A stretch of 47,046 nt of DNA, from NCBI GenBank assembly GCA_046094505.1, contig JBJTHN010000050.1, positions 1 through 47,046 on the forward strand, in the 5' to 3' direction. The first letter of the stretch is position 1. Each line of letters opens with the position of its first letter. A program made the position numbers and the translations under genes. This stretch comes from RFTU01 sp046094505. GTDB lineage: Bacteria; Pseudomonadota; Gammaproteobacteria; Burkholderiales; Burkholderiaceae_C. Shown here one piece after another: positions 25,230 to 33,429 of this stretch. The notes beneath the pieces were generated by a model. The model made no database searches. It was not told the DNA's origin and was given only the letters and a program-made list of their open reading frames with translations.

Positions 25230-25742
25230 CTACAGCCAGCCGCTGGCGGTTAGGCCGGGCAGCGAAATGTTGAGAAGCTTGGTGAAGATCCAGAAGACGG
25301 GCGCGGCGATGGCCGCACCCACCAGCAGGTCTGTGGCGGCTTGTGTGAAGGCGGCGGCTCCGGGCGCAGCCTTGCCTTCAGACGAACGCAGTCCGCGAAC
25401 GGCCAGCACGTAGCACAGGGCACAGGCGGGGATGAAACCCACCCGTGTGATCAGGCTGGCGTTGACCACAATACCCGCTGCCACCCACGCCAGTGCAGCC
25501 CAGTCACCGTGCTCGGCTCCCGATGGGGTTTCCACATGGGCCCAACCGCCCCTCATGGCCTGCAGCAACAACAAGGCGCCGCACACCAGCAGGGCGCCGG
25601 CTACCAGCCAGGGCAAAAAGTCGGGACCGACGCCGGCGTAGCCCGCGTCGGAGGGAATGTCCAGGGCACCCCAGGCCAGCAGGCCACCCAAGCCCGCCAC
25701 ACCCAGGCCCGCCAGGGCCTGAACCCGCTGCGTGCCCACCAC
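25230..25742 (-). CDS. tctB: tripartite tricarboxylate transporter small permease (TctB family)
   Basis: 170 residues with four predicted membrane helices, at about residues 8-25, 45-62, 86-130 and 140-160. Low sequence conservation is normal for TctB; PSDAGYAGVGPDFLPWLVA is the recognisable N-terminal block. The start is GTG at 25740-25742 (a neighbouring GTG codon is possible), 3 bp after the TctC stop, with only a weak ribosome site inside the end of tctC, so translational coupling is likely. Confidence 0.86.
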   Translation of the reverse strand: MVGTQRVQALAGLGVAGLGGLLAWGALDIPSDAGYAGVGPDFLPWLVAGALLVCGALLLLQAMRGGWAHVETPSGAEHGDWAALAWVAAGIVVNASLITRVGFIPACALCYVLAVRGLRSSEGKAAPGAAAFTQAATDLLVGAAIAAPVFWIFTKLLNISLPGLTASGWL

Positions 25743-25745
25743 CGG

Positions 25746-26717
25746 TCAGATCATGCCGGACTTGACCATCACCGCGCGCAGGGCCGCAAACTCACGGTCT
25801 ACGAAATCGTCGAACTCCGGTCCCGTCATCACCGAGGTGGTCCAGTCGTTCTTCCCCAGCGACTCTTGCCAAGTCTTGGTCTTGACGGTGGCCAGCACCA
25901 GGTCGGTCAGTGCCTTGCGCTGTGCCGGGCTCAGGCCTGGCGCACCGTAGACGCCGCGCCAGTTGCCGATTTCCACGTTGTAGCCCAGCTCCTTGAGCGT
26001 CGGAATACCCTTGCTGAGTTCGCCCGAAAGGCGCTTGGGCGAGGTCACGCCGATGGGCTTCATCTTGCCCGACTCGATGTACTGGGCGAACTCCGAAAAG
26101 CCGCTGCCGCCCACGGTGACATTGCCGCCCAGGATGGCGGCCGTGGCCTCGCCGCCTCCGCGGAAGGGCACATAGTTGATCCTAGAGGCGTCCACGCCCA
26201 CTTCGCGCGCCAGCATGGCCGCTGCGATGTGCTCGGTCGAGCCGCGCGAACCGCCGCCCCACTTCACGCTGCCCGGGTCCTTTTTCATCTGCTCCACCAC
26301 GTCCTTCATCGTCTTGAAGGGCGAGTTGGCCGGCAAGACGAACACGTTGTACTCGCTGGTCAGACGGGCAATCGGGGTGCAATTGGCCAGCAGGTTCACC
26401 GGTGCCTTGCTGGTGATGATGCCGCCCAGCATCACCGCGCCCATCACCATCAGGGCGTTGGAGTCCCCCTTGCTGGCATTGACGAATTGGGCCAGCCCCA
26501 GCGCACCGGCGGCGCCACCCTTGTTGTCGTAGGACACGCTGGGCACGAGCCCTGCGTCCACCATCGCCTTGCCCAATGCGCGGCCGGTGGAGTCCCACCC
26601 GCCGCCTGGGTTGGCAGGGATCATCATCTTCAAGGGGCTGGCTGCGTGGGCTGCATGAGGCCAGGCGGCGGTGGCTGCGGCCGCGGCCAGGGCTTTGAGG
26701 AAGGTGTCTCGACGCAT
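25746..26717 (-). CDS. tctC: tripartite tricarboxylate transporter binding protein (TctC-type)
   Basis: 323 residues. Signal peptide MRRDTFLKALAAAAATAAW ends near AHAAHA. The mature protein opens LKMMIPANPGGGWDSTGRA, the TctC version of the family block in which a Trp-Asp pair replaces the SSEI seen in the nearby orphan Bug protein. ATG 26717 has GGGAG about 6 nt upstream. It is the first gene of the tctCBA operon. Two different binding proteins in one locus may widen the substrate range. Confidence 0.92.
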   Translation of the reverse strand: MRRDTFLKALAAAAATAAWPHAAHAASPLKMMIPANPGGGWDSTGRALGKAMVDAGLVPSVSYDNKGGAAGALGLAQFVNASKGDSNALMVMGAVMLGGIITSKAPVNLLANCTPIARLTSEYNVFVLPANSPFKTMKDVVEQMKKDPGSVKWGGGSRGSTEHIAAAMLAREVGVDASRINYVPFRGGGEATAAILGGNVTVGGSGFSEFAQYIESGKMKPIGVTSPKRLSGELSKGIPTLKELGYNVEIGNWRGVYGAPGLSPAQRKALTDLVLATVKTKTWQESLGKNDWTTSVMTGPEFDDFVDREFAALRAVMVKSGMI

Positions 26718-26808
26718 ACAAACTCCCGATTGAGGCGCCGGCACTGTACCCCTGGCCTGCCTGCTTGGACATGCCGGCCGCATAGGGAGATCTACGTATC
26801 CCCGGCGT

Positions 26809-27181
26809 TCAGGGCTGCACCCTCAGCTCGTTGACCACCAAGCTGATGCCCGGTGCCGACCACGCGGCGCCTTGTGCGGCGTTACGCTCGGCCCACGAGT
26901 GCACGGCCCCGCGAAGTGTGGCGGTGGAGCCGGCAATCGACACCTCAATGCCACGCGCTTGCCGTTCAGCTTGGCGTGCCAGGGCGTCCTTGATGCGGTT
27001 GCTGAGGTCGGTGGGCACCGTGCGGGGTTTGAGCGTGATGCGGTTGCTCACACCCACCACGCCCAGGGTCTGGTGCACGGTGCGTTCGGCCGACCGCCAC
27101 GCCGACGTGCGTGGCGTTGACCGAGGGCTTCCACTCCAGTTCGTCGGTGATGTCCTTCTTGAGTTGTGCATCGGTTTTCAT
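26809..27181 (-). pseudogene. BON-domain protein, frameshifted and internally deleted
   Basis: An ATG at 27181 starts MKTDAQLKKDITDELEW and PSVNATHVGVAV, the first half of a BON domain as found in three-BON osmotic-stress proteins (OsmY-like). At about 27090-27100 the frame breaks. The next recognisable part, in another frame, is AERTVHQTLGVVGVSN then ITLKPRTVPTDLSNRI, through to VHSWAERNAAQGAAWSAPG and a normal end LVVNELRVQP. About one BON domain's worth of sequence is missing between them. A deletion with loss of frame fits best, and neither piece is likely to make a working periplasmic protein. Confidence 0.75.
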
Positions 27182-27318
27182 GCTGCGGTGTCCTCCTGCT
27201 CGATGGGGGTGAATGACAGGGGCATCATCGGCAGAACGGCGCCTGGCGGCTTGCCCGAAGTCAAGGCTGGCGCACCGGGCCGCGTCTTCACAAAAGTACA
27301 CGAAGCCGCCATCGGGTC

Positions 27319-27357
27319 CTTACAGCGCTTGCCCACACTGCAAACAGCCGCTGTAAG
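27319..27357 (+). promoter_or_regulatory. inverted repeat upstream of the Spy-like/two-component operon
   Basis: Perfect 9-bp arms CTTACAGCG (27319-27327) and CGCTGTAAG (27349-27357), separated by 21 bp; arm centres are 30 bp apart, about three helical turns. They lie 47-85 bp before the Spy-like start in the only gap of the operon. A candidate site for the response regulator encoded two genes downstream (autoregulation); inference. Confidence 0.4.
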
Positions 27358-27403
27358 CCCGAACCGCAGCGCATCCATTCACAATCCACCACAGGAGCTC
27401 CTC

Positions 27404-28027
27404 ATGAACACCACCCCACGCTCTGTCGCCTCTGTACTGGCGCTGGCCACGCTGATGTGCGGCGCTGCCCTGGCCCAAACCCCTGCTGGTGGGGCGATGC
27501 CCCCGGGACCGCGTCAGGCAGGTCCAGGCCTGCACGGGGCAGGCCCTGGTGGCCCCGGCGGGCCTGGGTGGCAGGGCCGTCACGGACACCGTGAGGGCGA
27601 GCGCGCCCATGGTGGCGCCATGGGCATGGGCCCGATGATGATGCTGCTGGGCCGCGGGCAAGACCGTGCACTGGACCTGGTCAAGGCCACGCCTCAACAA
27701 CGTGCGGACATCCGCCGCATAGCCGGTGCCGCCCGTGACGACTTGCGCGCGGCGCGCCACGACGGGCGCCCCCGCAGCGAAGCGCTGCTGGCCGCCTGGA
27801 CGGCTGACCGGGTGGATGCTTCGGCTCTCGAGGCCGAGCGGGCCCGTATGGCGGCCCGCCGTGACGCCGCGGGCAAGCGCATGGTGCAGGCCATGGTGGA
27901 CATGGGCGCGGTGTTGCAAGCCGACCAGCGCCGTCTGCTGGCCGAACAGTGGTCGCGTCGGGGTGGCCATCGCCGCGCCGAGTGGATGGAGCTTGACGAC
28001 GAGCATGCACAGGCTGTTGCTGATTGA
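27404..28027 (+). CDS. Spy/CpxP-like periplasmic protein
   Basis: 207 residues. The signal peptide ends at AALAQ (residue 25). A long Gly/Pro/His-rich linker (about 30-70) precedes a helical domain with VKATPQQRADIRRI, a variant of the LTxxQ repeat of Spy/CpxP, and further Arg/Ala-rich helices (about 95-190). Spy/CpxP proteins are periplasmic chaperones or sensor inhibitors, and homologues are often encoded beside metal- or envelope-stress two-component systems. The His- and Met-rich region (AHGGAMGMGPMMM) could bind metal. ATG 27404 has AGGAG about 8 nt upstream. The 3' end overlaps the response-regulator gene by 23 bp. Confidence 0.82.
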   Translation: MNTTPRSVASVLALATLMCGAALAQTPAGGAMPPGPRQAGPGLHGAGPGGPGGPGWQGRHGHREGERAHGGAMGMGPMMMLLGRGQDRALDLVKATPQQRADIRRIAGAARDDLRAARHDGRPRSEALLAAWTADRVDASALEAERARMAARRDAAGKRMVQAMVDMGAVLQADQRRLLAEQWSRRGGHRRAEWMELDDEHAQAVAD

Positions 28028-28754
28028 GGATGACGCCCGCCTGGCGGGGATGGTCGCCGACTACCTGGGCCAGGCGGGTTTTGTGGTGGACCGGGCGCCC
28101 TCGGTGGCGCAGGCCCGCCTGGCGGTGGTGCGCCATCGGCCCGATCTGGTGCTCATGGATGTCATGCTGCCCGATGGGGACGGGCTGGCCCTGACCGCCG
28201 AGTGGCGACAGAACCCGCGCACCAGCAGCTTGCCCATCCTGATGCTTACGGCGCGCGGTGACCCGGCCGACCGCATCCTGGGGCTGGAGTTGGGCGCAGA
28301 CGACTACCTGGCCAAGCCTTTCGAGCCGCGGGAACTGTTGGCTCGCGTGCGCGCGCTCCTGCGCCGCGCCCAGCCCGGGCCCACAGCGACCGAGGTGATT
28401 CGCGTGGGCGACCTGGAGCTTGATGTGGGCGCGCGCACGGTGCGCCGTGCGGGACAGCCCTGCGAGCTCACCGGCTATCAGTTCGACATCCTGTTGGCCC
28501 TGGCGCGGCAGGCCGGCCGGGTGCTCAGCCGCGACCAGATCATGGAGACCTTGCGCGGCCACAGCCTGGAGGCGTATGACCGTTCCATCGATGTGCATGT
28601 CTCGCGCATTCGGGCGGTGATTGAGGACGACCCTCGATCACCGCAGATCCTGCTCACGGTCAGGGGCGTGGGCTATTTGCTGGCGCGCCCCTCGGCGGCC
28701 AGCGAGGCCGTGCAAGCGCACGAGTCGCCGCATCGGCGCGCAGCCCGTTCATGA
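28005..28754 (+). CDS. OmpR-family response regulator
   Basis: 249 residues. Receiver domain 1-120 has the acidic pocket E8/D9/D10, phospho-acceptor D52 (LVLMDVMLPD), a conserved Thr in MLTARG and Lys in YLAKPFEP. The C-terminal winged-helix domain (about 130-230) includes ELTGYQFDILLALARQ and RSIDVHVSRIR. It resembles the RstA/CpxR group. It overlaps the Spy-like gene by 23 bp and the kinase by ATGA, so three genes form one operon. Likely targets include its own operon and envelope-stress genes; this is inferred from context. Confidence 0.92.
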   Translation: MHRLLLIEDDARLAGMVADYLGQAGFVVDRAPSVAQARLAVVRHRPDLVLMDVMLPDGDGLALTAEWRQNPRTSSLPILMLTARGDPADRILGLELGADDYLAKPFEPRELLARVRALLRRAQPGPTATEVIRVGDLELDVGARTVRRAGQPCELTGYQFDILLALARQAGRVLSRDQIMETLRGHSLEAYDRSIDVHVSRIRAVIEDDPRSPQILLTVRGVGYLLARPSAASEAVQAHESPHRRAARS

Positions 28755-30220
28755 AGTCGCTTTACCTGCGGGTTTGGCTGACGGTGGTGGTGGTGCTGGC
28801 CTTGTTCGCCTTGGGTTCGGGCTGGCTGGCTCAACGCCATGTTGACCAAGAGCGGGAACGGCTGCTGATGCAAGGCGGCGGGGGCGAACGGGTGCGCGCC
28901 TTGGGCGAGCTGATCGCTCAAGCCTTGCCCGAAGCCCATGAAGACCGCGCCCGCCAGGCCGAAGTGCTGCGGGACTGGGCCGAGCGGCTGCGTATGCCGC
29001 TGGCCCTGGATGATGCGCAGGGCCGGCGCATTGCGGCCAGCGTGTCTTTCGAACGCCGGCAGACCGAAGCACAGGGGCCTGCCCCCTGGCCCTTGGCCTT
29101 GGACGACGGCCGCACCCTGTGGATGATGCGGGGTGCACGCCCCGGGGGTGAGCGCCGCGGCGGGGCCGACACAGGCGTGGGCGGCCCAGGGCCGGCATCG
29201 TTTTTGCTCACCGGTGCTTGGCCCAGCTTGGACCCCTGGCGTTCGGGCAGCGGGCTGGTGGCGGTTATGGCGGCGCTTTTTTTGGCGGTGGCCTTGGGCG
29301 CCTATCCGGTGGTGCGTCGCCTCACGCGTCGCCTGGAAACCCTGCAGCAGGGCGTGGAGCGTTTTGGCAGCGGTTCCTTGGGCCACCGGGTGGACGATTC
29401 GGGGCAAGACGAGGTGGCCCAGCTGGCCGCCTCGTTCAACCGCGCCGCTGACCGCATTGAGTCTTTGGTGCAGTCGCATTCGCGCCTGGTGGCCAATGCG
29501 TCTCACGAATTGCGCTCGCCCCTGGCCCGCTTGAAGGTGGCCCTGGGCCTCATGCAGGACGCACAAGCTCCGGAGGCGGGCGTCTCGCCAATGCGCCTGC
29601 GCCTGCGCCAGGAGATCGAGCACAACCTGCGGGAATTGGATGCCTTGATTGAAGAGCTGCTGCTGTCCAGTCGCTTGCAGGCGCAGGCCCATGAGGCCGC
29701 TGCGCCGGGTGTTGGTGTGGGCCTGAGCAGCGTGGTGGATCTGCTGGCCACGGTGGCCGAAGAGGCCGCACGCAGCCAAGCCGAGCTCACCGTGGCCGAT
29801 GGTGTGACCCCTGTTTGGGGCGAAGAGCGGCTGCTGCGCCGCGCGGTGCGCAACCTGCTGGAAAACGCGCGCCGCTACGGCCAAGGGCCAGTGGAGCTGG
29901 AGCTGCTCCACACCGCAGCGCAAGGCCTTCGAATGGCCGAGCTTCGGGTCTTGGACCGTGGCCCTGGCGTGCCACCCCATGAAGCGCAGCGCATCTTCGA
30001 GCCCTTCTACCGATTGCCCGGACATGCCGAGAGCGAGGGCGGTGTGGGGCTGGGCCTGGCCCTGGTGCGCCAGATCGCACAGCACCTGGGGGGCCAGGTT
30101 CAGGTGCAGCCCCGCCCGGGCGGTGGCAGTTGCTTCATTCTGAGCTTGCCGATGCAGGCTGAGGCCCTTGCGAACGCTCATCCAACCGCCGCTGGCGGAT
30201 CACCCAGGCCAGCAGGCTGA
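28751..30220 (+). CDS. membrane sensor histidine kinase
   Basis: 489 residues. TM1 is at about residues 8-27 and TM2 at about 170-190, enclosing a periplasmic sensor of about 140 residues. The HAMP domain (about 192-245) precedes the phospho-acceptor His252 in NASHELRSPLARLK. ATPase motifs are the N-box NLLENARRYG, G1 DRGPGVP, F-box FEPFYRLP and G2 GVGLGLALVRQ. It presumably phosphorylates D52 of the preceding regulator. Its last 86 bp overlap the 3' end of the MATE gene on the opposite strand, a long convergent overlap. Confidence 0.92.
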   Translation: MKSLYLRVWLTVVVVLALFALGSGWLAQRHVDQERERLLMQGGGGERVRALGELIAQALPEAHEDRARQAEVLRDWAERLRMPLALDDAQGRRIAASVSFERRQTEAQGPAPWPLALDDGRTLWMMRGARPGGERRGGADTGVGGPGPASFLLTGAWPSLDPWRSGSGLVAVMAALFLAVALGAYPVVRRLTRRLETLQQGVERFGSGSLGHRVDDSGQDEVAQLAASFNRAADRIESLVQSHSRLVANASHELRSPLARLKVALGLMQDAQAPEAGVSPMRLRLRQEIEHNLRELDALIEELLLSSRLQAQAHEAAAPGVGVGLSSVVDLLATVAEEAARSQAELTVADGVTPVWGEERLLRRAVRNLLENARRYGQGPVELELLHTAAQGLRMAELRVLDRGPGVPPHEAQRIFEPFYRLPGHAESEGGVGLGLALVRQIAQHLGGQVQVQPRPGGGSCFILSLPMQAEALANAHPTAAGGSPRPAG

Positions 30221-31562
30221 GCAGCAGTACGGCGGCCACCCACAAGGCCAAGGTGGCACTGACCCAAAAGCCCGCAGCACCCACGGCCCAGGGCAGCCAT
30301 GACGCTGGGGTCACTTCACGGAATGCCAAGGCATAGCCCCCGCCCAGGCCCACACCCCACAGCGCCACCGCATACACCACCACAGGCAAGGTGGCCACGC
30401 GGTAGGCCCGCAGGACCTGGGCGGCCATGGTCTGCAGCGCATCGGCCAAATGAAACCACACCACCCAGGCCATCAGCACCAGGACCGCGGCGGCCACCGC
30501 TGCATCCGGGGTGTAAAGGCCGGTCACCAGCGCACGGCCCGCATACACCCATGCGCCCATGAACAGCGCCAGCAGCGCGGCCAACAGCACCCCGTGCCAA
30601 GCCAAGTGACGCGCCTGACGCAGAGCCTGCGCGCCCAAGCGCTGGGCCACCAAGGTGCTGGTGGCATTGGACAAAGCCAAGGGCACCATAAACAGCATCG
30701 AGACCAAGTTGGCCGCAATCTGGTGCCCGGCTACCGGCACAGGGCCCAGCCTGGCGATGAAGATGGCCATGAAGGTGAATCCCGTGACTTCGATCAGGAT
30801 GCCCGCTCCCATGGGTACGCCCAAGCGCAGTTGGTCTCCAAGCATGGCGGGCTGGGGTGCGTCCAGCCCGCGGCCCAAGAGCGCGTAGGGCGCGTAGTGC
30901 GGGTCACGCAGCAGGATCCAGGCTGCTGCGGCGCACTGCAGCCACATCACCAGTACTGTGGCCACACCACATCCCACCACGCCCATTGCCGGCACGCCCC
31001 AAGCCGGGACACCCCAGGCCAAGGCCACCGACAGCGGCAGCTTCAGTGCCAGCGCACCCAACTGCAGGTTCATCACCGCCTTGGGCCGTGAGATGGCGGT
31101 GTTGAAGCCACGGTAAACGGTGAACAGCAGGGCAGCCGGCAGAGCAAAGGCCAGGGCACCCAAGTAGCCGCGGATGCCGCGTTCTACGTCGCCATCGACC
31201 TGGGCCAGGGCCAGGAAGGGCTGCGGAAAAGCCAGGATCAGGATGCCCAGGGCCGACAGGGCCAGCGCCAGCCAAATGCCCTGGTGAAACTGCTGACCCG
31301 CTTCAGCCAGACGGCCCGCACCGTACAGATGGCCCACGATGGGCCCGATGGCCAGGAGCACCCCCATCAGGCCGACAAATACCGTGATGTAGGCCGCCGA
31401 CCCCACGGCCAGCGCCGCCAGGTCCACCGATCCCATGCGGGCCAGCAGCACGGTGTCGATGGTGCCGAAGGCCAGCACCGCCAACTGGCCCACCAGCACC
31501 GGCCAGGCCAACTTCAGGATGTGGCGGGTATCGTGGCCAAACGCCTGGGCGCGCGGGTTCAC
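30135..31562 (-). CDS. MATE family efflux transporter
   Basis: 475 residues, 12 predicted helices in two MatE halves. LAWPVLVGQLAVLAFGTIDTVLLAR is the N-terminal block, and PMGAGILIEVTGFTFMAIFIAR begins the second half. MATE pumps export cationic drugs or metabolites with Na+ or H+. The start is GTG at 31560-31562, forming GTGA with the stop of the DUF3717/DUF1289 gene; no good Shine-Dalgarno is visible, so translation may depend on coupling. The basic, Ser-rich tail overlaps the histidine-kinase end. Confidence 0.9.
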   Translation of the reverse strand: MNPRAQAFGHDTRHILKLAWPVLVGQLAVLAFGTIDTVLLARMGSVDLAALAVGSAAYITVFVGLMGVLLAIGPIVGHLYGAGRLAEAGQQFHQGIWLALALSALGILILAFPQPFLALAQVDGDVERGIRGYLGALAFALPAALLFTVYRGFNTAISRPKAVMNLQLGALALKLPLSVALAWGVPAWGVPAMGVVGCGVATVLVMWLQCAAAAWILLRDPHYAPYALLGRGLDAPQPAMLGDQLRLGVPMGAGILIEVTGFTFMAIFIARLGPVPVAGHQIAANLVSMLFMVPLALSNATSTLVAQRLGAQALRQARHLAWHGVLLAALLALFMGAWVYAGRALVTGLYTPDAAVAAAVLVLMAWVVWFHLADALQTMAAQVLRAYRVATLPVVVYAVALWGVGLGGGYALAFREVTPASWLPWAVGAAGFWVSATLALWVAAVLLLSLLAWVIRQRRLDERSQGPQPASASSE

Positions 31563-32038
31563 GGGGACGGCTCAGCCGAAGCCGCGCCGGCGCCGGTGCC
31601 CGTGCCCGTGCCCTTGCCCGTTACGCGCTCGGCGTAGCGGTTGAAGCGCCAGGCCGTACCCTCCAGCATGATGCGCCGCCAAGTGCCGCGTTTTTGCGCG
31701 GGGCTCATGGTGGTCCAGTGCTGAACCTCATCGAAGGTGCGGCCACAGCCCTTGCACACATCGTCACCTTGGCTGGTGGAACAGATGGCAATGCAGGGCG
31801 CGTCTGGTGTGCTGGCGTACCACTGCATCCAGGCCTGTTTGGCCTTGGCCGGCATGCTCACCTCGTCACACTCGTGTTGGCGGTGATAGACCATCAGGGC
31901 GTAGATTTCGGCCAGGGCGCGCACCGGCGCGCAGGCGCTGATGCCGTCGGGCGATGGCGAGCGTTCGCGCCACCAGTTGATGGCCGCTTCGATGTCGGTG
32001 ATGTGAATGCCGGCCACGGGCGGTGCATCAAGGGTCAC
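31559..32038 (-). CDS. DUF3717-DUF1289 fusion protein
   Basis: 159 residues, cytoplasmic. Residues 10-60 match DUF3717 (IHITDIEAAINWWRER, then an ALAEIYALMVYHR helix), a Burkholderiales-specific helical domain. Residues 80-130 match DUF1289: PCIAICSTSQGDDVCKGCGRTFDEV, with cysteines that may bind metal or an Fe-S cluster, followed by a WTTMSPAQKR helix. The C-terminus is a low-complexity GTGTGTGAGAAS tail. The domains are usually seen as separate small proteins, so the fusion is unusual. The start is GTG at 32036-32038, 6 bp from the trpS stop. Function unknown. Confidence 0.75.
   Translation of the reverse strand: MTLDAPPVAGIHITDIEAAINWWRERSPSPDGISACAPVRALAEIYALMVYHRQHECDEVSMPAKAKQAWMQWYASTPDAPCIAICSTSQGDDVCKGCGRTFDEVQHWTTMSPAQKRGTWRRIMLEGTAWRFNRYAERVTGKGTGTGTGAGAASAEPSP
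31595..31618 (+). repeat. short hexanucleotide tandem repeat (GTGCCC-type)
   Basis: Four near-identical hexamers (GGTGCC, CGTGCC, CGTGCC, CTTGCC) encode the Gly-Thr tail of the DUF3717-DUF1289 protein on the minus strand. Copy number may vary by slippage without breaking the frame. Confidence 0.6.
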
Positions 32039-32044
32039 GTGTGA

Positions 32045-33367
32045 TCAGGCCTGGGCGTCCTGCGCCTGCAGGGCCTGCAGCGCCGCCTGCACCTGCGCCC
32101 AGTCCACCCCAGGCCCCAAGGCCACCGGCGCGGCCTGTGCCGCGCTCAGGCCTTCGCTGCGGATGCGCTTGACCCACTGGCCGGCATCGCGCCCGCCCTC
32201 GAAGCCCTGGCTTTGCAGCAGCACCGCACCATCGGAGGCGGTGAGCTTGAAGTAAAAGCGGCCATCGCCTTCGCGGTACTGCTTGAAGCTCGCCAGCTTG
32301 TCTGCGCTGGCCCCGGTGTGGGATGCGCGCGAAGCAGGCGCGCCACCCTGATCGACCAGGCGGCCCAAGCCCACGGCGTCGCGCAGCGCATGCAAGAAGG
32401 GCGTGGCCACCGCGCGGGCTTTGCGCGCACCGTGCAGCAGGATGTCTTCGAGCTCATCGGGCCTTGCGATGAGCGCCTCGTAGCGGTCGCGCATCGGAGC
32501 AATGTGGCCTTCCAAAACGGCGGTGGTGCGCGCCTTGGCCTCACCCCAGGCCAGCCCGGCGCGCAGGTCGGCATGGAACGCGGCGCGCTGGTCTGCCGTG
32601 GCCACGGCGTCGTGGATTATCACCAGGGCTGAGCCTTCTGGATCCTTGGGCTCGCCGGGCAGGCGCGAATCGGTGACGATGCGCGAGACGGTTTCGCGCA
32701 GCAGCTTCGCACCGCCGTGAAACAAGGGCAAGGTGTTGTCGTAGCTCTTGCTCATCTTGCGGCCGTCCAGCCCGGGCAAGGTGGCCACCGCCTCGTCGAT
32801 TTGCGCCTGGGGCAAGACGAACAGCTCACGGCCTTGGCCGTACAGGTGGTTGAAGCGCGTGGCGATGTCGCGCGCCATTTCGATGTGCTGCACCTGGTCG
32901 TGCCCCACCGGTACGCGGTGGGCGTTGAACATCAGGATGTCGGCGGTCATCAGCACCGGGTAGCAAAAAAGGCCCAAGGTGACGCCGGCATCTTCCTCTT
33001 CGCCCTGCGCCTGGTTGGCATCGGCCGCTGCCTTGTAGGCATGGGCCCGGTTCATCAGTCCCTTGCTGGTGACGCAGGTCAGCAGCCAGTTCAGCTCGGG
33101 GATTTCGGGAATGTCGCTTTGCCGATAAAAGGTGACCCGCTCGGGGTCCAGGCCACAGGCCAGCCAGGTGGCGGCGATTTCCAAACGCGACCGCGCCACG
33201 CGCGCCGGGTCGTCGCACTTGATCAGGGCGTGATAGTCCGCCAAAAACAAAAAGCTCTCGACGCCGGGTTCGCGGCTGGCGGCCACCGCCGGTCGAATGG
33301 CGCCGACATAGTTGCCCAGGTGCGGCGTACCCGTGGTGGTGACGCCGGTCAAAACGCGTTGGCTCAT
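32045..33367 (-). CDS. trpS: tryptophan-tRNA ligase
   Basis: 440 residues, class I aminoacyl-tRNA synthetase that charges tRNA-Trp. The HIGH-like motif is TPHLGNYVGAI near the N-terminus and KMSKS lies at residues 204-208. It is about 100 residues longer than the E. coli enzyme. The extra C-terminal part (about 345-440, KLASFKQYREGDGRFYFKL) is a small domain found in many beta-proteobacterial TrpS. The start is ATG at 33367; purN lies divergently 62 bp away. Confidence 0.95.
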   Translation of the reverse strand: MSQRVLTGVTTTGTPHLGNYVGAIRPAVAASREPGVESFLFLADYHALIKCDDPARVARSRLEIAATWLACGLDPERVTFYRQSDIPEIPELNWLLTCVTSKGLMNRAHAYKAAADANQAQGEEEDAGVTLGLFCYPVLMTADILMFNAHRVPVGHDQVQHIEMARDIATRFNHLYGQGRELFVLPQAQIDEAVATLPGLDGRKMSKSYDNTLPLFHGGAKLLRETVSRIVTDSRLPGEPKDPEGSALVIIHDAVATADQRAAFHADLRAGLAWGEAKARTTAVLEGHIAPMRDRYEALIARPDELEDILLHGARKARAVATPFLHALRDAVGLGRLVDQGGAPASRASHTGASADKLASFKQYREGDGRFYFKLTASDGAVLLQSQGFEGGRDAGQWVKRIRSEGLSAAQAAPVALGPGVDWAQVQAALQALQAQDAQA

Positions 33368-33404
33368 CCGAAGATTGTAGGAGGGGCCCCAAGGCCCTCA
33401 CCGG

Positions 33405-33410
33405 TACACT
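33405..33410 (+). promoter_or_regulatory. -10-like TACACT before purN
   Basis: TACACT lies 19 bp before the purN ATG in the trpS-purN divergent gap. It has no clear -35. Confidence 0.3.
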
Positions 33411-33429
33411 GCCGCCCCTTGGTTCCCTC

